From contig NZ_FYEH01000001.1 of the NCBI RefSeq assembly GCF_900187945.1, positions 248,001-312,000 on the forward strand: a stretch of DNA of 64,000 nucleotides, given 5' to 3'. Source of the DNA: Arboricoccus pini. GTDB taxonomy: Bacteria; Pseudomonadota; Alphaproteobacteria; Geminicoccales; Geminicoccaceae. The translations under genes were made by a program, and so were the position numbers. The notes beneath the pieces were generated by a model that did not search any database, was not told the DNA's origin, and was given only the letters and a program-made list of their open reading frames with translations. Below, in pieces: positions 7,901-16,323 of this stretch. The stretch's first letter is position 1. Each line of letters starts with the position of its first letter.

Positions 7901-9460
7901 ATGCCGCACGCGGCGACAGGCGCGTTCAAGGGATATGATCCCGGTTCCTTTTTCTGCGAAATGTGCGGCTCGGCAGAGATAGGCGCCCCGCATGCCGCGG
8001 CGATCTTTGCCCGCTTCGACCGGGCCGGCCTCGATAATCTGCGCCAGCGGGCGGCCGAGGCCGAGATCGAGCTGTTCAACCAGGGCATCACCTTCACGGT
8101 CTATACCGACGGCAAGGCCATCGACCGCATCCTGCCTTTTGACGTCGTGCCGCGCGTCATTTCAGCCACAAACTGGCGCGTCATCGAGGCCGGCGTCATC
8201 CAGCGCGTGGCGACGATCAACGCCTTCCTTAGCGATTGCTATGGCCCGCAGCACGCCATACGCGACGGCATCATCCCGGGAGAGCTCGTCTTCGGCAACG
8301 CCAATTTCCGGCCGGAAATGGCGGAAGTCCGCCCGGCCCTTGGCACCTATGTGCACATCAACGGCACCGACCTCGTCCGCGACGTCGATGGCCGGTTCTA
8401 TGTCCTCGAGGACAATGCGCGTACCCCTTCGGGCGTCTCTTACGTCGTCGAGAATCGGCATCTCATGATGCGCTCCTTCTCCGACTTGATGCGCGGCCTG
8501 CCCATTCGCCCTGTCTCGGACTATGGCCGCCACCTGCTGGAGGCGCTCTGCGAGGTGGCGCCTGCGGAGGTCCTGGATCCGCAGGTGGTCCTCCTCTCGC
8601 CCGGCATCTTTAACTCGGCCTATTTCGAGCATGTCTTCCTTGCCCGCGAGATGGGCATTCCGCTCGTCGAGGGCAGGGACCTCTTTGTCGACGACAAGGA
8701 CCGCGTGTTCATGTCGACGGTGGGCGGGCCCAGGCGCGTCGATGTCATCTATCGACGATTGAACGATGATTTCCTCGACCCCGAGGTCTTCGAGCCCTCG
8801 AGCCTCCTGGGCGTGCCCGGGCTGATGCGGGCCTATCGCAAGGGCACGGTGACACTGGCAAACGCGGTCGGCACCGGTGTGGCCGACGACAAGGCGGTCT
8901 ATGCCTACATGCCCCGCCTCGTGAAATATTATCTGGGCGAGGAGCCGATCCTGAATAATGTCGAGACACATATCTGCCGCGAGCGCGAGGCGCTGGCCTT
9001 CACGCTCGATCATCTAGCCGAGCTCGTCACCAAGCCGGTCGGCGAATCCGGCGGCTATGGAATCACGATCGGCCCTCGCGCCACCCAGGCCGAGCTTGCC
9101 GAGGCACGGGCCCGTATCACTGAGGATCCGGCCAACTATATCAGCCAGCCGGTCATCAATCTTTCGGTCTCGCCAACCTTGGTGGAGGGCGTCGTCGAGC
9201 CCCGCCATGTCGATCTCCGGCCCTTTGCCATCACCGGCAAATCGACATGGGTTCTGCCGGGCGGCCTTACCCGTGTCGCCTTGCGCCGGGGTTCTCTGGT
9301 CGTCAATTCCTCGCAAGGCGGCGGCTCGAAGGACACCTGGGTGCTGGCTGAAGATGATAGCCAGCCCACCCCGCAAGCGGGCCGGACGGGCGAGGAGATC
9401 CTGGCCGCCGGCGGCGACCAGATCGTCGGCGCCCCGGACCTGCCGGCGCAAGGAGCCTGA
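7901..9460 (+). CDS. Circularly permuted ATP-grasp type 2 protein (DUF404/DUF407)
   Basis: A 519-residue cytosolic protein of the circularly permuted ATP-grasp family. Diagnostic stretches are YVLEDNARTPSGVSYVVENR in the middle and KPVGESGGYG, PANYISQPV and DLRPFAI in the C-terminal half, with GGLTRVALRRGSLVVNSSQGGGSKDTWVL at the end. The family is predicted to ligate an amine or peptide to a carboxylate using ATP. ATG at 7901 has GGAGGA at 7891-7896. The alpha-E gene starts two bases after its stop, the family's constant partner. The transglutaminase and peptidase genes that often complete this cluster are not in the window. A sigma-54-like promoter precedes it. Confidence 0.92.
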   Translation: MPHAATGAFKGYDPGSFFCEMCGSAEIGAPHAAAIFARFDRAGLDNLRQRAAEAEIELFNQGITFTVYTDGKAIDRILPFDVVPRVISATNWRVIEAGVIQRVATINAFLSDCYGPQHAIRDGIIPGELVFGNANFRPEMAEVRPALGTYVHINGTDLVRDVDGRFYVLEDNARTPSGVSYVVENRHLMMRSFSDLMRGLPIRPVSDYGRHLLEALCEVAPAEVLDPQVVLLSPGIFNSAYFEHVFLAREMGIPLVEGRDLFVDDKDRVFMSTVGGPRRVDVIYRRLNDDFLDPEVFEPSSLLGVPGLMRAYRKGTVTLANAVGTGVADDKAVYAYMPRLVKYYLGEEPILNNVETHICREREALAFTLDHLAELVTKPVGESGGYGITIGPRATQAELAEARARITEDPANYISQPVINLSVSPTLVEGVVEPRHVDLRPFAITGKSTWVLPGGLTRVALRRGSLVVNSSQGGGSKDTWVLAEDDSQPTPQAGRTGEEILAAGGDQIVGAPDLPAQGA

Positions 9461-9462
9461 TC

Positions 9463-10503
9463 ATGAGCCTCCTCCTTTCCCGCTATGCCGAGTGCATATT
9501 CTGGCTGGCCCGCTATATCGAGCGGGCGGAAAATCTGGCGCGTATCTTGGACGTGCAGGAAACCTTCGCCCGCGACATCAAGGGCGGCCATGACTGGGCG
9601 GCGGTCCTCCGCCTGAACGCCGACGAGGCCCGCTTCTTCGAGCGCTACGAGGTCGCCGATGCGCCGAGCGTGCTCAATTTCTACATCCTCGATCGCGAGA
9701 ACCCGACCTCGATCGTCTCGGACATCTTCTTCGCCCGAGAGAATGCCCGCACGCTGCGGCCCTTGATCTCCACGGAGATGTGGGTCCAGCTGAACGTCTT
9801 TTATAACCGCGCTCGCGCGCTCAGGCAGGTCGACATCACCGAGGAGCGCCTCAATCGCGTCTGCTCGATGATCAAGGAAGGCTGCGATACGCATGCGGGT
9901 ATCACGCTCGGTACCTTTTATCGGGACGAGGCCTGGTGCTTCTACCAGATCGGCGCCGCCATCGAGTGCGCCGACCAGACGACGCGGCTTTTGGATTCTC
10001 GCTATCTGAGCTTTGAAGAGCGCGACCCCAGCGAGACCGTCTCGCCGGTCGAGGCCAGCCACTGGACCTCGCTGCTCCGTTCGGCCTCGGGCTACCAGGC
10101 CTTTCGCCGCCGCCACCCGCGCGGCATGGATCCCGAGCACGTGGCCCTCTTCCTCTTGAGCGACCCCTGCTTCCCCCGCTCGGTAGCCTGCGAGCTGCAG
10201 ATCGTCGAAGTCCAATTGGGCCGCCTGCGCCGCCAGTACCAGCTGCGCCGGGTAGGTGCTGCCTTGGAGCAGTTGGATGGCATCCGCGACGATCTCAACG
10301 TCGACAATGTCCTGGCCATCCTGCGCGGCGGCGGCATCCACCGCTTCAATGACTGGCTGCAACGAAGCCTGAACGATCTCAGCGGTATTCTGGGTCGCGC
10401 CTTCTTCGGTTACGAGGCCTTGCCGCAGCCCGAGGCGGAGGACCATGCGGCGGACAAGAGCCAGAGCCAGACGGCGGGATCGTTGCAGCAGCACCAGGGC
10501 TGA
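9463..10503 (+). CDS. Alpha-E domain-containing protein (DUF403)
   Basis: This 346-residue, almost all-helical protein begins LLSRYAECIFWLARYIERAENLARIL, the hallmark of the alpha-E family, and carries the conserved NARTLRPLISTEMW segment. It always accompanies the circularly permuted ATP-grasp protein and is thought to form part of the same ligase-like system; its biochemical role is not established. AAGGAG at 9450-9455 and the two-base gap show co-translation. The C-terminal 35 residues (Gln/Ser/Glu-rich) extend beyond the usual domain and look disordered. Confidence 0.92.
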   Translation: MSLLLSRYAECIFWLARYIERAENLARILDVQETFARDIKGGHDWAAVLRLNADEARFFERYEVADAPSVLNFYILDRENPTSIVSDIFFARENARTLRPLISTEMWVQLNVFYNRARALRQVDITEERLNRVCSMIKEGCDTHAGITLGTFYRDEAWCFYQIGAAIECADQTTRLLDSRYLSFEERDPSETVSPVEASHWTSLLRSASGYQAFRRRHPRGMDPEHVALFLLSDPCFPRSVACELQIVEVQLGRLRRQYQLRRVGAALEQLDGIRDDLNVDNVLAILRGGGIHRFNDWLQRSLNDLSGILGRAFFGYEALPQPEAEDHAADKSQSQTAGSLQQHQG

Positions 10504-10553
10504 CGTCGCGGTCGGGCGGTGGACGCCGGTCGGCCCGGCCCGGCCCGGCCCGT

Positions 10554-10580
10554 TGCCGCTGCCTAGCCGCCGCAGCGGCA
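10554..10580. terminator. Inverted repeat between convergent genes
   Basis: TGCCGCTGC and GCAGCGGCA form a perfect 9-bp stem around a 9-base loop that contains the stop codon of the minus-strand EndoU-like gene. It probably terminates the rightward alpha-E transcript and may act on both strands. Just before it, at about 10531-10551, is a short GGCCC triplicate. Confidence 0.5.
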
Positions 10581-11336
10581 GGTGCCGTTCTGGCTGCCGC
10601 TCGAGCAATGCGGAGTGGCATCCGGGTAGAAGGTGCGAATAGCACCCCTTCTTGCCACGAAGACCGCCTGCAGCGCTGTGCCGTCGTCGGTCCGAAGGGG
10701 GGCCAGGCACATGCCGTCTCGTCCCTCGGCGAGGAGCGCTTTCAGACCCGAGGCCAGCAGAGTTGCCGCGTCGACGCCCAGCGCGTAGCCCTTGGGACAA
10801 GCGCGGAACCGGCCGGGCGAGCCGGGCAGGGCATAGACCATGCCGATCGTATAGATTGGCGGCACGATCTCCGTACGGTTGCAGGCGGCGGGCGGCAGGC
10901 GTCCCGCCAGTCCTTCTTCCTGCAATTCGAGATAGCGCGGCGCGAAATGCAGGCCGCCGACGGTGCGGCGTCCGGGCTGGCCACAAAAGACGTGCTCGAA
11001 GCCGCCGGCAGCGAACCAGGCCCGGGTCAGCCGGTCCTTGAAGTGGTCGAGATCGGCGCGCGGCATGGCCAGCGTCGCCATGGCGGCGACGCCGGCGGCC
11101 AGTGCCGGCTCGTCCAGCATGGCGCGAAATCGGCTGGCGGTAGGGGTGCTGCCCCAGTTGCCGCAGACCTCGAGAACCGCGCGATCGAAGGGGGTCAGCT
11201 GCGGCGGTGGTGGCGAGGGGTCGCTCGCCCCGGCATCATTTGTGTCGAAGAACGGCAAAAGTCCGTCCCGGGCCAGCGCCATGCCCGGCCAGGCCACAAG
11301 GAGGAGGAGCAGACAGCGACCAACGAACGATCTCAT
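10563..11336 (-). CDS. Secreted EndoU-like ribonuclease
   Basis: A 257-residue protein with a clear signal peptide: MRSFVGRC, a Leu-rich core, and a cleavage site near ALA-RDG at residues 20-22. The body carries GGFEHVF (H115) and GGLHFAPRY (H130), matching the two catalytic histidines of the EndoU endoribonuclease fold. TFYP at 235-238 resembles the C-terminal Thr/Tyr region of the bacterial domain. Six to eight cysteines suggest disulfides and a periplasmic or extracellular location. ATG overlaps the MATE stop (ATGA), so the two are translationally coupled. Bacterial EndoU domains are mostly toxin tips; a stand-alone secreted one without an immunity gene is unusual. The assignment rests on motifs only. 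Confidence 0.6.
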   Translation of the reverse strand: MRSFVGRCLLLLLVAWPGMALARDGLLPFFDTNDAGASDPSPPPPQLTPFDRAVLEVCGNWGSTPTASRFRAMLDEPALAAGVAAMATLAMPRADLDHFKDRLTRAWFAAGGFEHVFCGQPGRRTVGGLHFAPRYLELQEEGLAGRLPPAACNRTEIVPPIYTIGMVYALPGSPGRFRACPKGYALGVDAATLLASGLKALLAEGRDGMCLAPLRTDDGTALQAVFVARRGAIRTFYPDATPHCSSGSQNGTCRCGG

Positions 11337-12772
11337 AACGGCCTCGTTGCGCCGGCCATTCCCGGCAGGCGATCCAGTCTCGCCTGCAGCCTGAGGCCGC
11401 GCGTCAGGAAATGGAAGCGCAACGTCATGGCGATGGCAACGGCGCCTAGCGCCATGGCGAGGCCGATCCAGATCCCGCGACCAGCCAGCGGCGTCTGAAA
11501 TCCGAGGATCAAGGTGGCGGGCAGGCCGACCCCCCAATAGCCAAGCCCTGCCAGCCACATGGGGATCGTTGTGTCGCGCAGGCCACGAAGAGCGGCGATG
11601 CCGATCGTCTGCAGCGCGTCGAAAAGCTGAAACCAGGCGGCGATGTGAAGAAAGGCCAGGGCCAGGGCCAGGGACGGTCTCGCTTCCGGTGTGTCGGGAT
11701 CGAAGAAAATACCGACCAGCAACTCGCCCTTGAGCCAGAACAGGAGGGCCATGGCGGCCATGAAGAGAAAGCCCATCAGGACGGCGCTCCAGCCGGCCAG
11801 CCTTACGCCATCGGCGTCGCGCCGGCCGACGGCGATGCCGATCCTGATGGTGGCGGCGATGCCGATCCCCAGCGGTACCATGAAGGACGTGGCGGCGATC
11901 TGCAGCGTTACCTGATGCGCCGCGAGGTCGACCGCTCCCAATTGTCCCATCATCAAAGTGGAGGCGGCAAAGATGCTGGTCTCCATCAGAAGGGCACCGC
12001 CGATGGGCAGGCCCAGGCGCCAGATCTCGAAAAAGCTCTGCCAGTCCGGGATCCAGAAGCGCCCGAGCAGGGTAAATCGGCGAAAGACACGGTGGCGGAG
12101 GCAATAGGCGAGGAGGGCCAGGAACATGAGCGCCCAACTGGCAAGGGCCCCCAGTCCGGCACCCAGCACCTCGAGGCGCGGCAGTCCGAAGTGGCCAAAG
12201 ATCAGGGCGTAGCTGAGTGCCAGATTGAAGAGTACCGCCAGGCCCGTGATGACGAGAATGGCGCGCGTTCGGCCAAAGGCCGAGACGAAGCAGCGCAGCA
12301 CGATGAAGCCGGCGCCGAAAGGCAGGCTCCAGAGGACGACACGCAGATAGGTCATCGTGTCGTCCAGGAGTGCCGAATCCTGGCCCAGGGCCACATAGAG
12401 CGGCCGGGCATGCCAGAGAAGAAGCGCCAGCGGCAAGAACAGGCTGATCGAGACCCAAAGTCCCTGCCGTACCGCCCGGCGGACCCGGCGCAGGTCACGG
12501 GCACCGCGCGCCTGGGCGATCAGGGGGGCCGTCGCCTGAACGACCCCGATCGCCACCATGAAGGCCGGCTGGAACAGGCTCCAGGCAAGCGTGGCGCTGG
12601 CCAGCTTCTCGGGTGAGAGACGCCCAAGTAGCAGCACTTCCGTGCTGTGGATCAAAAGCTGGCCGAACTGTGTCAGCGCCAGCGGCCATGCCAGTGCCAG
12701 CATGGCGCCGAACTCGGCGCGCCAAGCACCGGTCGATGCCCGCCTGTCGGGCATCCCCCGTACGATGTCCAT
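11333..12772 (-). CDS. MATE-family multidrug/sodium antiporter, NorM-like
   Basis: A 479-residue protein with about twelve hydrophobic segments in two homologous halves. The N-terminal LAWPLALTQFGQLLIHSTEVLLLGRL and the second-half RLGLPIGGALLMETSIF are typical MATE helix-1 and helix-7 regions. Such transporters export cationic drugs or metabolites using Na+ or H+ gradients. The start is ATG at 12772. Its stop overlaps the start of the EndoU-like gene. Confidence 0.93.
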   Translation of the reverse strand: MDIVRGMPDRRASTGAWRAEFGAMLALAWPLALTQFGQLLIHSTEVLLLGRLSPEKLASATLAWSLFQPAFMVAIGVVQATAPLIAQARGARDLRRVRRAVRQGLWVSISLFLPLALLLWHARPLYVALGQDSALLDDTMTYLRVVLWSLPFGAGFIVLRCFVSAFGRTRAILVITGLAVLFNLALSYALIFGHFGLPRLEVLGAGLGALASWALMFLALLAYCLRHRVFRRFTLLGRFWIPDWQSFFEIWRLGLPIGGALLMETSIFAASTLMMGQLGAVDLAAHQVTLQIAATSFMVPLGIGIAATIRIGIAVGRRDADGVRLAGWSAVLMGFLFMAAMALLFWLKGELLVGIFFDPDTPEARPSLALALAFLHIAAWFQLFDALQTIGIAALRGLRDTTIPMWLAGLGYWGVGLPATLILGFQTPLAGRGIWIGLAMALGAVAIAMTLRFHFLTRGLRLQARLDRLPGMAGATRPL

Positions 12773-12912
12773 TCTTCTACCAGTAAAGCCCGAGCTTTCT
12801 TTTGGCTCTTAGGCGGCCTTCTAGCCGAGCATGGCGCTCCCGGCGAGAGGCGGTGTGGTCGACCGGCCTTGCCGGGCATCCTGCAAGCCTGGTGCCGGCA
12901 TCGCCAATCAAC

Positions 12913-13935
12913 TCATGCGAGTACGCGCGCGGCCGCGGCTATCGCCCTGTCGATCCCGGCTTTGTCGATGTCCAGATGGGTGACGGCGCGCACGATGCGG
13001 GCCCCCATGGCCCCCATGCGGATGCCTTCCTTCGCCAGGGCCTTAACGAAGCTTTGGGCATCGCCCTCGATCTCGAAGAAGACGAGGTTGGTCTCGATGG
13101 TCGCCGGATCGAGCGTGATGCCCTTGATCGTTGCCAGTCCGTCCGCCAGGCGCCTCGCGTTCTCGTGATCCTCGGCCAGGCGCTCCACATGATGATCGAG
13201 CGCATAGGTGCAGGCGGCGGCCAGGATGCCGGCCTGGCGCATGGCGCCGCCCAGCATCTGCTTGAAGCGCCAGGCTTCCTCGATGAAATCCGCCGAGCCC
13301 GCGAGGACAGCCCCGACCGGCGCGCCCAGCCCCTTGCTGAAATCGAGCCAGCACGTGTCGAAATCCCTGACCTGCCGGCCGGCCGGAACGCCCGAGGCGA
13401 CGACGGCGTTCATCAGGCGAGCACCATCCATGTGGGTCCCCACGCCGGCCTTGGCCGCAACGCTGCAGACGGCATCCAACTCATCCAGGCGCCAGACGCG
13501 GCCGCCGCCGAAATTGCTCGTCTGCTCGACCGAGACCAGGCGCGCGCGAGGCTTGTTGCGGTTGGGGCCGGCCAAGGCCGCCTCGAGCTGCGGACCGGTG
13601 AAGACACCGCGTTCGCCGGGCAGTGCCGCCAGGATGACGCCGGCCAGGGCAGCGGGACCGCCGGCCTCGGCTGTGAGGGGATGGGCGGTACAGTCGAGAT
13701 AGACGGCCTCGCCCAGCCGGCAGCGGACGGCGATGGCGATCTGATTGCACATCGTGCCGGACGGCAGGAACATGGCCCGTTCCTTGCCCAGGAGGTCGGC
13801 TGTTCGGGCGCAGAGCTCGTTGACGGAGGGATCTTCGAAGACCTGCTCGTCACCGACCAAGGCCGTCGCCATCACCTCGCGCATCGCCTTGGTGGGCTTG
13901 GTGCGGGTGTCGCTGAAGAGATCGATCGGTTCTTG
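12913..13935 (-). CDS. Low-specificity L-threonine aldolase family protein
   Basis: About 340 residues of a fold-type I PLP enzyme that cleaves threonine or other beta-hydroxy amino acids to glycine and an aldehyde. DLFSDTRTKPTKAMREVM is the family N terminus, THMDGARLMNA holds the PLP-contacting Asp, and DFSKGLGAPVG carries the Schiff-base lysine. No ATG fits. The best start is TTG at 13935, preceded by GGGGACGAG, and it gives the normal family length. The frame stays open to an ATG at 14088, but that extension is unlike the family and overlaps the divergent gene's start. Confidence 0.87.
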   Translation of the reverse strand, partial: QEPIDLFSDTRTKPTKAMREVMATALVGDEQVFEDPSVNELCARTADLLGKERAMFLPSGTMCNQIAIAVRCRLGEAVYLDCTAHPLTAEAGGPAALAGVILAALPGERGVFTGPQLEAALAGPNRNKPRARLVSVEQTSNFGGGRVWRLDELDAVCSVAAKAGVGTHMDGARLMNAVVASGVPAGRQVRDFDTCWLDFSKGLGAPVGAVLAGSADFIEEAWRFKQMLGGAMRQAGILAAACTYALDHHVERLAEDHENARRLADGLATIKGITLDPATIETNLVFFEIEGDAQSFVKALAKEGIRMGAMGARIVRAVTHLDIDKAGIDRAIAAAARVLA

Positions 13936-14087
13936 CAAGTCTCGTCCCCAAATGGCGGGCCCGCCCCTTGTCGTGGGCGGGGCGCATGAAAAACTCTTCG
14001 ACCGACAGGCCGCTCTTGCGGCCGCCCGCCATTGCCGCGGCGGCCGGCTTTCGACTACGTTGCGGCGCTCTGACATATGTGGATGCA

Positions 14088-14771
14088 ATGCGATCGATGT
14101 TCCAATTGCGCAAGACCCTGACCTCTCTGGCCCTGGCGATAGCGCTGGGCGGCGTCGCGACCTCAGCCATGGCGGCGGATTCGCAAGGGCGCTATCTGCC
14201 CAAGGGATTCGGGCTTGATCGCTGCAAGGATTTCAGCGCGGCTGCCAAGCAGGGCGAGGAGAAGGTCCTGCCGATCGCCAGCTGGCTGAACGGCTACATC
14301 ACAGCCTTCAACACCTTCAACAACGACGTCTATGACGTGGCGCCGTGGCAGCGCGAGGGTGTTCTTTTGAGCATTATCGCCGGCTATTGCGACACGCATG
14401 CGGAAGAGCCGCTGGCGACCGTGGCGCAAAAGCTGATGGCCTCCTTCATGCCGACGCGGCTCTCGAACCTCAGTCAGCCGATCGAGGCCAAGAGCGGCGA
14501 TCAGACCGTGCGCGTCTTTCCCGAGGTCCTAAAGCAGGCGCAGGATGCCTTGATCAAGGAAGGCATGCTCACAGGCACGTCCGACGGCAGCTTCGGCCCC
14601 AAGACCAAGACCGCCTTCGAGAGCTTTCAGGCCAAGGCCGGGATCAAGAAGTCGGGCCTCCCCGACCAGGAGACTCTCTTTCGTCTCTTTGCCGACGTCA
14701 GCGCGCCGACGGGCGCCCCTCCGGCAGCCGGGACAAGCGGCAATGCCGGTGGCAAAAGCGGCGCCAATTAA
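14088..14771 (+). CDS. Exported protein with C-terminal peptidoglycan-binding domain
   Basis: A 227-residue protein with a signal peptide (MRSMFQLRKTLTSLALAIAL, cleavage after SAMA at about residue 29). Residues 40-125 contain two conserved cysteines and an AWQREG/GYCDTHAE segment like the acid-chaperone HdeA-type domains. Residues about 140-200 (EVLKQAQDALIKEGMLTGTSDGSFGPKTKTAFESFQ) form a PG_binding_1 repeat. The tail is Gly/Ala-rich. It is probably a periplasmic, wall-associated protein of unknown function. ATG at 14088 or 14097 is possible; longer frames upstream lack a signal sequence. Confidence 0.8.
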   Translation: MRSMFQLRKTLTSLALAIALGGVATSAMAADSQGRYLPKGFGLDRCKDFSAAAKQGEEKVLPIASWLNGYITAFNTFNNDVYDVAPWQREGVLLSIIAGYCDTHAEEPLATVAQKLMASFMPTRLSNLSQPIEAKSGDQTVRVFPEVLKQAQDALIKEGMLTGTSDGSFGPKTKTAFESFQAKAGIKKSGLPDQETLFRLFADVSAPTGAPPAAGTSGNAGGKSGAN

Positions 14772-14777
14772 CGACGT

Positions 14778-15404
14778 CTAGCCGACCAGGGCTTCCCAGC
14801 CGGCCTTGAAGTCCCGGGCCCGGCTGGCGACCGCCTTGGCATCCAGGCCGGGCTTATAGAGGGCCGAGCCCAGGCCGAAGCCGCTGGCGCCGGCCGCCTT
14901 GAAGGGCGCCATGGCCTCGACGGTGATGCCGCCCACGGGGAAGAGCCTGGCGGTGCCTGGCAGCACGGCGCGCATCGCCTTCAACACTGGCGGCTGGACC
15001 AGTTCGGCCGGGAAGAGCTTCAGCGCATCGGCCCCGGCATCCAGGGCGGCGAACGCCTCGGTCGGCGTGGCGATGCCCGGGAGGGCCAGAAGATCCCTGG
15101 CCTTGGCGGCCCTGATCACCTCGAGATCGGCATGCGGCATCACGATGACCCGGCCGCCCGCCGCCTCGACCTCGATGACGGCCCGGGGCGAGAGCACCGT
15201 TCCGGCCCCGACCAGGACCTCGGACCCGAGCCGCCTTGCCAAGCGCTCGATGCTCAAGAGCGGCTCGGGCGAGTTCAGCGGCACTTCGAGGATGCGAAAG
15301 CCGTTCTCCACCAGCGCGTCGCCGATTGCCTCCACCTCGTCAGGGCGGACGCCGCGCAGGATCGCCACGAGGGGCAGGGGAGAGAGGAAGCTTGAAAGGT
15401 CCAT
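14778..15404 (-). CDS. dgoA: 2-dehydro-3-deoxy-6-phosphogalactonate aldolase
   Basis: A 208-residue class I aldolase of the KDPG/KHG family. LEVPLNSPEPLLSIE is the DgoA-type signature with the catalytic Glu, DALKLFPAE holds the Schiff-base Lys, and VGGITVEAM plus GFGLGSALY bind phosphate. It would split 2-keto-3-deoxy-6-phosphogalactonate into pyruvate and glyceraldehyde 3-phosphate. ATG at 15404 starts four bases after the kinase stop; the upstream extension of the frame is not aldolase-like. It is last in a leftward operon with two sugar-acid kinases. Confidence 0.9.
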   Translation of the reverse strand: MDLSSFLSPLPLVAILRGVRPDEVEAIGDALVENGFRILEVPLNSPEPLLSIERLARRLGSEVLVGAGTVLSPRAVIEVEAAGGRVIVMPHADLEVIRAAKARDLLALPGIATPTEAFAALDAGADALKLFPAELVQPPVLKAMRAVLPGTARLFPVGGITVEAMAPFKAAGASGFGLGSALYKPGLDAKAVASRARDFKAGWEALVG

Positions 15405-15408
15405 CGGT

Positions 15409-16323
15409 TCAGCGTCCCATGAGGCCGGCCGCACCGGCAATGATAAAGAGGCCCCTTGCCGCGGCATCGGCCGGCGTCGAGGTGAACGCCAGCCCGGCGC
15501 GCTGCATGGCCAGGGCATATAGATCGACCAGCGGGCCGCCGCCCACAAGCGTCGCCGTGCGATCGCCATGGGCGCTCCGTCCGGCCTGGATCTCGGCACC
15601 GATCAGGATACCCGAGAGATAGGGTGCCACGCTGGTTGCGGGCAGGCGGTCCATGAGGGGCAGGGTGCGGGCCGAGAACACCGCGTGGAGAAGGCCGCCC
15701 AGCCTATCATCCGCCTCAAGCCCGACATCGACGCCCTTGAGAAAGGCCGCTTCGTCGGCCGGTCCCTCGCTCATCAGCCGGCCCAGGATCGAATGGTCCT
15801 TGAGCACGGCGAAGATCTCGCCCGTCATATAGGTCTTGAAGCCCTCGATCCTGCCGCCCTGCGCCAGGACCCATTTGCTGTGCGTGCCAGGCAGCACGTA
15901 GAGGCCGCCATCCTGCATGGCCCCCAGGCCCACGAGTTCGGTCTCCTCGCCGCGCATCACGTCCGGCAGATCGCCTTCCACGGCAAGCCCCGGGACGACG
16001 TGCAGCCTGCCGCCATCGCCCAAGGGAACCACGACCAGCCGGGCCGCCAGCCCGTCCAGACTGGCGGGGCAGGCCAGATAGGGAGCCTCGACCCAGCCCT
16101 GCCGGCTGCCGATCATGCCCGAGGTAATCAGTGGCAATCTGCCATGGGCCGTCTGCCATGCGGCGATCAGGGTCTCGAGCGTCGCATGGAAGCGGCCGCC
16201 CTCGATCTGCAGGATGCCGGCTTTTGCCTGGCGGCGGTCCAGTATCCGGCCGTCATCGGCAAGAAGATAAGCGCGAAGGCTCGTCGTTCCCCAGTCGAGT
16301 GCGATCAAGGCGGGTCCGGTCAT
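15409..16323 (-). CDS. dgoK: 2-dehydro-3-deoxygalactonokinase
   Basis: A 304-residue DgoK-family kinase of the ASKHA fold. ALDWGTTSLRAYLL is the phosphate-1 loop, with conserved SGMIGSRQGW and LPGTHSKWV later, and VGGGPLVDLYA near the C terminus. It phosphorylates 2-keto-3-deoxygalactonate for the adjacent aldolase. ATG at 16323 overlaps the preceding stop (ATGA). The longer frame upstream is antisense noise inside the PfkB gene. Confidence 0.92.
   Translation of the reverse strand: MTGPALIALDWGTTSLRAYLLADDGRILDRRQAKAGILQIEGGRFHATLETLIAAWQTAHGRLPLITSGMIGSRQGWVEAPYLACPASLDGLAARLVVVPLGDGGRLHVVPGLAVEGDLPDVMRGEETELVGLGAMQDGGLYVLPGTHSKWVLAQGGRIEGFKTYMTGEIFAVLKDHSILGRLMSEGPADEAAFLKGVDVGLEADDRLGGLLHAVFSARTLPLMDRLPATSVAPYLSGILIGAEIQAGRSAHGDRTATLVGGGPLVDLYALAMQRAGLAFTSTPADAAARGLFIIAGAAGLMGR

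Noticed and set aside
9136-10986. A 616-codon minus-strand open frame
   Set aside because: It runs antisense to the ATP-grasp and alpha-E genes, is Arg/His/Ala-rich with no recognisable domain, and arises from GC-rich codon positions.
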